A DNA stretch of 21,550 bases from JBDTMT01 sp033764095 (GTDB lineage: Bacteria; Desulfobacterota; Binatia; HRBIN30; CADEER01): the NCBI GenBank assembly GCA_033764095.1, contig JANRJF010000475.1, positions 1 through 21,550 of the forward strand. The letters are read 5' to 3'. Shown in pieces: positions 1 through 7,400 of this stretch. The number at the start of each line of letters is the position of its first letter. The first letter of the stretch is position 1. The notes under the pieces are model-generated. The model searched no databases and was not told where the DNA came from. It worked only from the letters and a program-made list of their open reading frames with translations. The translations under genes were made by a program, and so were the position numbers.

Positions 1-23
1 GGCTCTGTGTTCATCTGTGTTCT
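1..23. repeat. edge of a dispersed intergenic repeat
   Basis: The first bases contain tctgtgttcatctgtgttc, with the core 'tctgtgtt' occurring twice in direct orientation 11 bp apart. This resembles dispersed repeats of the 'acagatgaacacagatg' type that I remember from intergenic DNA of many environmental bacteria. Only one edge is visible. A GTG inside it at 17 is in frame with the downstream creatininase-family gene, so an automatic call could wrongly extend that gene into the repeat. Confidence 0.35.
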
Positions 24-73
24 CCGATCCTCGCGCGCTTGCATTGCGAGAGTGCCGATGCGAGGCGACCCGC

Positions 74-1048
74 ATGACCGAACCGACCGTGCTGCGTTGG
101 GAGACGCTGACCAAGCGCAAGTTCGACCAGCTCGACCGCGCCAATTGCGTCGTGCTGGTGACCTGCTCGCCGCTGGAGGTGCACGGGCCGCATCTGCCGT
201 TCGGCGCCGACCTGCTGGAGGGCGAGGGCCTGACGCTGCGCATGTTGAAGTTCCTGCCCGAGCGCCACATCGGCCGGACGTTCCTGAAGCTGCCGTTCAT
301 CTACGCGGCGACCGACACGGTGCCGCACCCCGGCTCGCTGTTCTTCCAGCCGTCCACCACCACTGCCGTGCTGCGCGACCTCGGCCGCTCGCTGGCGGCG
401 CAGGGGTTCCGCAACGTGCTGGTCAACAACTTCCATGGCAGCCCGCGCCACTTCCTCGCCATCGAGGAGGCCTGCGCCCAGGTGAGCCGTGAGCGCGGCA
501 TCCGCATGGTGTGCATCTTCTCGGTGCTGCTGAAGCGCCTCACCGGCGGCGGCAGCGAGCTGTACGAGACGCTCGGCCATATCCCCGGCATCGACAAGCA
601 GGACCTGCTCGGCGACACGCACGGCGGCCTGGTCGAGACCTCGCAGCTGTTGGCGCTGCATCCCGAGTGGGTCGAGCGCGACTACGGCGAGCTGCCGCGC
701 CGCACCGTCGACCTGTGGCTCGGCGAACAGGGGCAGGCGCCGCCGCCGATCGAACGCGGTAAACCGGCCGGCATTCTGACCATGATCAAGGCGTTCAAGG
801 GCGGCCTCGCCTTCTTCCGCGCCGAGACCTACGCCGGCGCGCCCGGCAAGGCGTCGCCCGAGCTTGGCGAGCGCATCCTCGACACGCTCGGTGAGAAGGG
901 CGCCGCCGCGGTGGCCGAGATCCTCGACGGCGAGCTGCCGCCGGCCGAATGGCACTCGCCGCTGTGGAAGCAGCGCTTCTGGTTCACCAATCCGCTGATG
1001 GTGCGCTTCTTCAACCGCTGGCTCGGCATCCCGAACGGCGTGGCGTGA
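74..1048 (+). CDS. creatininase-family amidohydrolase
   Basis: Predicted metal-dependent amidohydrolase of the creatininase/creatinine amidohydrolase fold, 324 aa, cytoplasmic (no signal peptide). The N-terminal metal motif reads EVHGPHLPFGAD (E35, H37, D46). A second histidine lies in NFHGSPRH (H121), and DTHGGLVETS gives D181, H183 and E188. Spacing of the first four ligands closely follows Pseudomonas creatininase numbering as I remember it (E34, H36, D45, H120). The usual NGHGGN loop is replaced by NFHGSPRH, and the second-metal glutamate of true creatininase is absent, so creatinine need not be the substrate. The family also contains mycofactocin peptidase MftE and ring-opening amidases. 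I chose ATG 74 over the in-frame GTG at 17, because the extra 19 residues are Arg/Cys-rich and lie partly in a repeat. It precedes the MBL hydrolase by 50 bp and the two are probably co-transcribed. Family is confident; substrate is unknown. Confidence 0.85.
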   Translation: MTEPTVLRWETLTKRKFDQLDRANCVVLVTCSPLEVHGPHLPFGADLLEGEGLTLRMLKFLPERHIGRTFLKLPFIYAATDTVPHPGSLFFQPSTTTAVLRDLGRSLAAQGFRNVLVNNFHGSPRHFLAIEEACAQVSRERGIRMVCIFSVLLKRLTGGGSELYETLGHIPGIDKQDLLGDTHGGLVETSQLLALHPEWVERDYGELPRRTVDLWLGEQGQAPPPIERGKPAGILTMIKAFKGGLAFFRAETYAGAPGKASPELGERILDTLGEKGAAAVAEILDGELPPAEWHSPLWKQRFWFTNPLMVRFFNRWLGIPNGVA

Positions 1049-1061
1049 CAAGCAAAGAGGC

Positions 1062-1080
1062 GTGACCGGTCACCGGTCAC
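1062..1080. promoter_or_regulatory. 19-bp near-perfect palindrome, possible operator
   Basis: gtgaccggtcaccggtcac is two 9-bp arms (gtgaccggt / accggtcac) around one central base. It lies in the 50-bp gap between the creatininase-family and MBL genes. A symmetric site of this size suits a dimeric repressor, or a short mRNA hairpin that tunes expression of the second gene. No regulator gene is adjacent and function is inferred from symmetry alone. Confidence 0.3.
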
Positions 1081-1098
1081 GCAGTCAGCGCAAAGACG

Positions 1099-1869
1099 AT
1101 GGCTGCCAAGAGCGTGTGTGAGAGCTGGTTCCGAACCGACCGCATCCGCGACGACCTGCATCTCATCACCGAGCCGCACTACTACTGGTGGAACCGCGCC
1201 AACTGCTGGCTGATCAAGGGGCGCGACTGCGACGTGCTGCTCGACACCGGGCTCGGCGTCGCCAGCCTGCGCCAGTACATGGCGAGCCTGATCGACAAGC
1301 CGCTGCTGGCGATCGCGTCGCACATCCACTTCGACCATGCCGCTGGCCTGCACGAGTTCGAGCAGCGCGCCATCCACGCCGACGAGGCCGAGCCGCTGCG
1401 GTGCGGCGACAACCTCGAGGCGCTGTGCGACCTCAGCCAGGGTTGGGTCAAAGAGGAGCACTTCGACTGCCTGCCGTACGCCGGCTTCACGGTCGAGACC
1501 TACGCCATGCGGCCGACCGAGCCGACCCGCATCCTGCGCGAGGGTGACGTGCTCGACCTCGGCAATCGCGCGCTGCAGGTGCTGCACCTGCCCGGCCACT
1601 CGCCCGGCTGCATCGCGCTGTACGACCGCGCCACTCGCGATCTGTTCTCCGGCGACGTGATCTACGACGGCGAGCTGCTCGACGAGCTGCCGCGCAGCGA
1701 CATCCCGACCTACATCGCCACCTACGAGCGCCTGCAGCAGTTGCCGGTCGACACCGTCCTGCCCGGCCACTACGCGATCTTCGACCGGCCCCGGTACCAG
1801 CAGATCCTCGCCGACTATCTCGCCCGCCGGCGCGCACCCGGCTGCCCGGCGGAGCAGCAAAAGCGCTGA
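1099..1869 (+). CDS. MBL-fold metallo-hydrolase
   Basis: A 256-aa metallo-beta-lactamase-fold hydrolase of the glyoxalase II-like branch, predicted cytoplasmic. The full binuclear metal-site set is visible: HIHFDH gives H75, H77, D79 and H80; LPGHSPG gives H167; FSGDVIYDG gives D186; and VLPGHY gives H224. Length is normal for a single-domain enzyme of this fold, and an active enzyme is expected. The substrate cannot be read from sequence; thioesters, lactones and phosphoesters are all used by relatives. ATG 1099 is the first start in frame after the palindrome at 1062-1080, though no strong Shine-Dalgarno precedes it. Position behind the creatininase-family gene suggests a two-gene operon for hydrolytic breakdown of an amide or ester, which is inference. 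A 156-bp gap with no recognised signal separates it from the kinase. Confidence 0.9.
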   Translation: MAAKSVCESWFRTDRIRDDLHLITEPHYYWWNRANCWLIKGRDCDVLLDTGLGVASLRQYMASLIDKPLLAIASHIHFDHAAGLHEFEQRAIHADEAEPLRCGDNLEALCDLSQGWVKEEHFDCLPYAGFTVETYAMRPTEPTRILREGDVLDLGNRALQVLHLPGHSPGCIALYDRATRDLFSGDVIYDGELLDELPRSDIPTYIATYERLQQLPVDTVLPGHYAIFDRPRYQQILADYLARRRAPGCPAEQQKR

Positions 1870-2025
1870 AACCCCGCTGACAGGTGCGCCCGGCCGCGCG
1901 GGTGGCAGAGCTGATCGCCGCCTCCACAGCGTCTTGGATATGCGCAAACCAACTCGCACAAGTCGCTGAAATTTAACGACTTGCGGCATCCGTCACGCTT
2001 CTGGAAAAGGGGGCGGGGGCGGCTG

Positions 2026-4050
2026 ATGGGGTGGTGGATAGACGAGCTTGGAGCCTGGCTAGCGACGCTCCGTCACGCGTACGCCGCGTGCCTGCTCGTC
2101 GGCGTGCTGCTCGGTATCGCGCTCACCCTGCTGGCGGTCGAGCTGCGGCGCCGCGCGCGCCAGCTGCGTCGTGCAGGACAGCGCGAGCGCGTGCGGCTCG
2201 CCAACCGCGCCGGCGGCGTGACCATCTGGGACTGGGACCTGCGCACCGATCAGGTGACCTGGGTCGGCGAGCTGGAGCAGGATCTCGGCCTGCCGCGCAA
2301 TGGGTTCGGGCGGACCTACGACGCGTTCCTCGCGCTCGTGCATGCCGACGACCGCGGCCGTGTCGCGCGCACCATCCGTGACGCGATGGCGACCGCGGCG
2401 AGCTTCACGCTCGAGTTCCGCTTCATGCGCCCCGACGGCTCGGTGCGCTGGAGCAGCGCTCGCGGCCGCGTGTGGTGCGACGCGGCGGGACGGCCGACGC
2501 GCGTGCTCGGCGTCGACATCGACCTCACCCAGCAGAAGCTCTACGAGGAGCAGCTGCGCCAGGCCGAGGCGCGCTACCGCCAGTTGGTCGAGCTGTCGCC
2601 CGACGGCATCGCCGTGCATCGCGACCTGCGCATCGAGTTCATCAACCCGGCCGGCGTCGCGCTGCTCGGCGCCACCGATGCGGCGCAGGTGATCGGCCGG
2701 TCCATCCTCGACTTCGCGCATCCCGACGATCGCGCCCGTGTCGTCGAGCGGGTCGGCTCCATGCGCGCCCGACACCACCCGGTGCCGTTCGTCGAGCAGC
2801 GCTTCGTCCGGCTCGACGGCGCGGTGGTCGAGGTCGAGGTGGCGGCGACGCCGGTCGGCCTCGACGGCAGCGACGCCATCCAGGTGGTGGCGCGCGACCT
2901 GACCGCCCGCAAACGTGCCGACGCGTCGCTGCGCGCCAGCCAGGAGCGTTACCGGACGCTGTTCGAGTCGGCGCACGACATCATCTATTTTCACGACCTC
3001 GCCGGCCGCTTTCTGGCGATCAATCCGGCCGGCGCGCGCCTGTCCGGCTACGCCAGTGACGAGCTGGTCGGCCGCCACGTCGGCCAAGTGGTGGCGCCGC
3101 GCGATCGGCCGCGCATCGACGAGCTGCTGCGCCGCGCCCAACAGGGCGAGCGGCTGCCGACCCGCTTCGAGATCGAGGCGGTCAGCAAGGACGGCACGCC
3201 GATCCAGCTCGATCTCAGCGTGCGCCTGCTGCTGCAGGACGGCCGTCCGCTGGCGGTGCAGGGGATCGCGCGCGACGTCACCGAGCGCGCCCGCGCCGCC
3301 GCCGAGATCCGCCGCCTCAACGACACGCTGGAGCAGCGCGTGCAGGAGCGCACCATGCAGCTCGAGGCGTCGAACGCCGAGCTGGAGGCATTCGCGTACT
3401 CGGTGTCGCACGACCTGCGTGCGCCGCTGCGGGCGATCGACGGCTTCAGCCAGGCGCTGGAGGAGGACTGCGCCGAGCAGCTCGACGCCGAGGGGCGCCG
3501 CTACATCGAGCGCGTGCGCGCCGCGACGCGGCGCATGGGCGAGCTGATCGACGGCCTGCTCGGCCTGGCGCGCGTCTCCGCCGCCGAGTTGGCGGCGCAG
3601 CACGTCGATCTCACCGCGCTCGCCCACGCGGTGGTGGACGAGCTGCGCCAGCGCGACCCGCAGCGCGCCGCCACCGTGCGCATCGCCAACGCCCTGGTCA
3701 CCCACGGCGATCCCGGCCTGCTGCGCATCGTGCTGGAGAACCTGCTCGGCAACGCCTGGAAGTACACCGGCCGGCGCGCCGAGGCGCACATCGAGGTCGC
3801 CCGCGCCGCCGACGCCTTCGTCGTGCGCGACAACGGCGCCGGCTTCGACATGTCGCACGCCGAGCGCATCTTCCGCCCCTTCGCCCGCCTCCACCTGCCC
3901 GGCGAGTTCGAGGGCCTCGGCGTCGGCCTCGCCACCGTGCAGCGCATCGTCCACCGCCACGGCGGCCGCATCTGGGCCGAAGCCGCCGTCGACCAGGGCG
4001 CCGCCTTCTTCTTCACCGTCGGCCGGCTGGAGTCAGTGCGTTCAGCGTGA
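2026..4050 (+). CDS. membrane-anchored three-PAS sensor histidine kinase
   Basis: A 674-aa sensor kinase that autophosphorylates on histidine and would pass phosphate to a response regulator not encoded in this window. There is one membrane helix at about 18-38, then PAS1 (about 55-180), PAS2 (about 184-305) and PAS3 (about 308-430), each ending in a DITE-like tail. A coiled-coil linker leads to HisKA with the H box SVSHDLRAPLR (H462). The HATPase domain has N box LLGNAWKYTG (N576), G1 DNGAGFD (D602), F box IFRPFARLH and G2 GLGVGLA (from 630). All catalytic boxes are intact. There is no periplasmic sensor loop, so sensing is probably cytoplasmic through the PAS domains; no haem, flavin or chromophore ligand was identified. 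ATG 2026 has a purine-rich run at about 2006-2019. The alternative TTG at 1981 lacks a ribosome binding site and adds a basic stretch before the helix. It is an orphan kinase. Confidence 0.92.
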   Translation: MGWWIDELGAWLATLRHAYAACLLVGVLLGIALTLLAVELRRRARQLRRAGQRERVRLANRAGGVTIWDWDLRTDQVTWVGELEQDLGLPRNGFGRTYDAFLALVHADDRGRVARTIRDAMATAASFTLEFRFMRPDGSVRWSSARGRVWCDAAGRPTRVLGVDIDLTQQKLYEEQLRQAEARYRQLVELSPDGIAVHRDLRIEFINPAGVALLGATDAAQVIGRSILDFAHPDDRARVVERVGSMRARHHPVPFVEQRFVRLDGAVVEVEVAATPVGLDGSDAIQVVARDLTARKRADASLRASQERYRTLFESAHDIIYFHDLAGRFLAINPAGARLSGYASDELVGRHVGQVVAPRDRPRIDELLRRAQQGERLPTRFEIEAVSKDGTPIQLDLSVRLLLQDGRPLAVQGIARDVTERARAAAEIRRLNDTLEQRVQERTMQLEASNAELEAFAYSVSHDLRAPLRAIDGFSQALEEDCAEQLDAEGRRYIERVRAATRRMGELIDGLLGLARVSAAELAAQHVDLTALAHAVVDELRQRDPQRAATVRIANALVTHGDPGLLRIVLENLLGNAWKYTGRRAEAHIEVARAADAFVVRDNGAGFDMSHAERIFRPFARLHLPGEFEGLGVGLATVQRIVHRHGGRIWAEAAVDQGAAFFFTVGRLESVRSA

Positions 4051-4173
4051 TGCCTCAACGTTTCAACCGCATCGCGGGTTGCTCCCTGCTGTGCCGCGAT
4101 CGGCCTGTACCGTCCTGGTGATTGCGCTACCCCCGCTGCAGAACGACGAGCTGCGCGGACGGCGTGACCGTTG

Positions 4174-4222
4174 GTCGACCGCGGCGCTCCGTTCTTCATT
4201 GACTGTCGGCCGGCTCGAATCG
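4174..4222 (+). pseudogene. decayed echo of the kinase C-terminal segment
   Basis: By eye, about 37 of 49 aligned positions match 3988-4035, the last codons of the kinase HATPase domain (VDQGAAFFFTVGRLES). The relic reads VDRGAPFF, then a one-base insertion, then TVGRLES. In the TVGRLES part all four differences from the kinase fall at third codon positions, the pattern expected if both copies were once coding. Upstream of the match the same frame has a stop. It is most simply the remnant of a paralogous kinase or of a partial duplication. Chance similarity in GC-rich DNA is not excluded. Confidence 0.35.
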
Positions 4223-4459
4223 CCCTATGAGCGGCGGTGCACCGACAAGCTGCGAGCTCGCGCGAAGCCGAACCGCCGAGTCTCGCGCAGCAACTGCGCT
4301 CTGGATCGATCGGTGTTCAGCGCCAGCCAATCAGTATCGCACTGCATCATCGACACGCAGACCAGAAAGTTCTTGACTAGTAGCGCAGCAGGTTGATAGC
4401 GCCTCGCATTCTTTCTGCGCTGCTCGAAATGATCGTTCCGCTTCGGACGGCGTGCCTCT

Positions 4460-4467
4460 GGGAGGGG
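4460..4467 (+). promoter_or_regulatory. ribosome binding site deciding the RHS start
   Basis: GGGAGGGG contains GGAGG seven bases before ATG 4473. This supports 4473 over the in-frame GTG at 4452, which would place the Shine-Dalgarno inside the coding sequence. The ATG start also gives a conventional signal peptide. Confidence 0.65.
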
Positions 4468-4472
4468 CGGTG

Positions 4473-7400
4473 ATGATCCGAAGCATCGGTGAGCGGTTCA
4501 GAGACTGGCTCGGGTTCGACGCGTCAGTAGCGCGGCTGTTCTGCTCGATGGCGGCGATCACTGCGCTCGGCATTGCTGATACAGCGGCGGCACAGTGTGG
4601 AGCGATCGACCTGGGGAGTGAATCGCCGGCGAGCGCATACGGCACGACGGACGAGTCGACCAACTCGATGGGCGGGTCGGCGTGCGAGGCGGGAGCGACG
4701 GGCGGTGACGGCGCGCCAGATGCGGTTTACGAATGGACGGCGCCAGCTGCGGGCTACTATGCAGTCGCGCTCTCCGGTTTGGCGTCTCCCGGCTATCAGC
4801 CGCTGCTGTCCATCCGTGCCGCCGGCTGCGCGGGAGCGGAATTGACGTGCAGCAGCTTTCGGCCCGGTGCGTACCCGTCGACCAGCGCGGTCGTGTCGCT
4901 GAGCGCCAGCCAGACCCTAATCGTCGTGGTCGATGGGATGGCGTCGACCAGTGGAAGCTACGCGTTGGACATATGGCCGGTCAGCCAGCCCTGCCTGGAC
5001 CTCTCCCTGCAGGCGAGCGAAGTCGCCTATCCGCAAGCGAGTGGCTCCACCTACCCGCCGGCGCCGATCAGTTGTCCGCTGGGCGGACCGACAACGGCCA
5101 CGCGCAGCCTGGTCGACGACAGCTTCACCGTCCGCAACGCGTTGTACCGCTGGGATACCTCGGTGTTGCCGCCGCACATGACGCTGGCGGACTTCGGCGC
5201 CCGCTTGTCGCTCGGCAAGACGGTGGAGGCGGACGACGACGAGCGCCTGTTGACCACTGAATGGGTCGATTGGAGCGGAAGTTGTGACAGCGGCGGTGGC
5301 GCCCCGGCCGTGCTCGGTCTTGCCCACTCGCTGTCGATCGGCGAGATCTTCGGCAGCGACTTCGACTTGGCCGACTTCGGGACCTATCTAAACCGAAGCG
5401 GCTCGACCGCGTTGCAGCTGCGGGTATCGGGCGGCGCGCCGGCGGGATCGAATGAAGTGGAGTTCTCGGACCCGTCGTTGTGGCTGCGGATGTGCGACTG
5501 GTCATTGCTGCCGACGGCAACGCCGACCGACACGCCCTCGCCTTCGCCGACGCCGCTGCCGCCGACGGTCACGCCGACCGACACTGCCACCGGCACGCCA
5601 ACGCCGACCGCGGCGCTGGGCTGCTGCTCCTTCAGCGGCGCCAACCCGCTCGCCGTCACCTGTGTCGACAACGCGGCGCTCGAGGATGATCTCCGGAACA
5701 ATCTCAGCGTCGATGTCTGCGCGCTGCTCTCCGGGCTCTTCCTCGGCGGCGATCCGGGTGTCTTCAATCCCGACGGGGTCTGCGGTCCCGAGCCTGGCAA
5801 TGTCGCCGGGTCGTGCCCGCCGCCGCCAACCGCGACGGTTACCGCGACTGCTACGGCTACTCCAACGAGCAATGCGACGCTCATTGGCGCCGCCTGTGGC
5901 GCGATCGACCTGGGGCACGACATCGAGGCCACGGCATATGGGTCGACGGCGGAGTCGACCAATTCGATGGGCGGGTCGGCGTGCGAGGCCGGCGACAGCG
6001 GGGGAGATGATGCGCCGGATGTCGTGTATCAGTGGACTGCGCCGTCGGCGGGTTACTACGGGGTCAGCATCATCGGCTTTGGGTCGCCGGACTACCAGCC
6101 GCTGCTCTCAGTCCGGGGCGGCTGTGCCGATGCCGAGCTCGGCTGTAGCGCGTTCATGCCCAACACCCAGCCGCCCACCTACGTGGTGCTGTCGTTGAGC
6201 GCCGGCCAGACAATCATTGCCGCGGTCGACGGAGTGGGCGCGACGAGTGGAAGTTACGGATTGTACATCTTTCCGCTGACGCAGCCGTGTCTGAATTTCT
6301 TCATGCAGCCGACCGATGTGACGTATGCCGAGGCGAGCGATGCCAGTTACCCGCCGGCTCCGCTCAGTTGCCCGGGAAGCGGATCGACGACGGTGACGCG
6401 CAGCGTGGCGGACGGGACGTTCACGGTGCGCGACGGGTTGTTCCGCTGGGACACCTCGGTGTTCCCGCTCAGCTTGTCGCCGACCGACTTCGGCGTCCGC
6501 GCCTCACTGGTCAAGACCCTGGTGGCGAACGACGATGAGCGGCAGCTGGTCACCGAGTGGGTGGACTGGGACGGCACGTGCAGCGAACCGACGGTGCTCG
6601 GCTTCGCCCACTCGTTCGCGCTCAGCGAGCCGCTCTCCACCGCCAGCGATCTGCTTAACTACGACTACTTCTTGAATCGATGGGGCTCGACCGGATTGCG
6701 TATGCGCATCTCGGGCGGTGAGCCGACGGGTGCAAACGAAGTCGAATTCGCCGACGCGCCGGAATTGTGGATGCGCATGTGCGATCTGTCACTGCTGCCG
6801 ACCGCGACGCCGACCGAGACGGAGACGCCTTCGCCGACGCCGTTGCCACCAACGGTCACCTCGACGCGCACCGCCACGGGCACGGCAACGCCGACGCCGA
6901 GGCCCGGGTGTTGCGCATTTTCTGGCTCAAATGCCCTCGCCGTCACGTGTGTCGACAACGCCGCGCTGGGCGATGACTTCGACGATCTCAGCATTGACCT
7001 GTGCGACTTCCTTGCCGACGAGTTCCTCGGCGGCGACCCCGGCGTGTTCAACCCGAACGGGTCCTGCAGCCCCGAGCGCGGCGACGTGGGTGGCTTCTGC
7101 CCGCCGCCGAATATCACCCCGACGGTAACGCCCACCGAAAGTGGTCTGCCACCAGACCCCGCATCGGTGGCGACGCCGTTGAGCCTGAGTGAAGTCACAA
7201 CCATCGGCGACTCCGTCGATTTCCTCTACACGGGGCCCGATCCGATTCAGACTGGCGTCGCTCCCGGAACCATCGACTCCCGTCGCGCAGCCGTTCTGCG
7301 CGGTAGCGTGCGGGGGCGCGACGGCAATCCCATTCAGGGTGCAACGATCGCGGTACACAATCACCCGGAGTTCGGCGAGACGCGTACGCGCGCGGACGGT

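Larger units (their letters stand above)
4051..4472. other. 422-bp intergenic region before the RHS gene
   Basis: I see no convincing gene here. A 105-codon frame at 4079-4396 has no domain resemblance and no ribosome binding site. Contents: an imperfect hairpin just after the kinase stop (CAACCGC / GCGGGTTG with an ATC loop, 4064-4081, no T tract); a relic of a kinase C-terminus at 4174-4222; and a weak sigma70-like TTGACT at 4373-4378 without a good -10 partner. The promoter of the RHS gene probably lies in the last 150 bases, which are less GC-rich than the kinase gene. Confidence 0.6.

Noticed and set aside
2059..3960. 633-codon antisense frame opposite the histidine kinase
   Set aside because: The kinase on the plus strand has every catalytic box. 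The antisense product is low-complexity His/Arg/Ala/Gln-rich with no domain, as expected from third-position GC bias.
4079..4396. 105-codon frame between the kinase and RHS genes
   Set aside because: No ribosome binding site and no recognisable domain. The only familiar peptide in it, TVGRLES, is explained as a kinase relic.
4373..4400. sigma70 promoter before the RHS gene (TTGACT at 4373)
   Set aside because: The only -10-like hexamers (ttgata 4393, tgatag 4394) sit 14-15 bp away, too close for a confident call.
5505..5610. Period-6 to period-12 DNA pattern (ccgacgcc-like) considered as a microsatellite or CRISPR-like array
   Set aside because: It is the codon signature of TPT/SPTP linkers inside the RHS gene, with no repeat-spacer structure.
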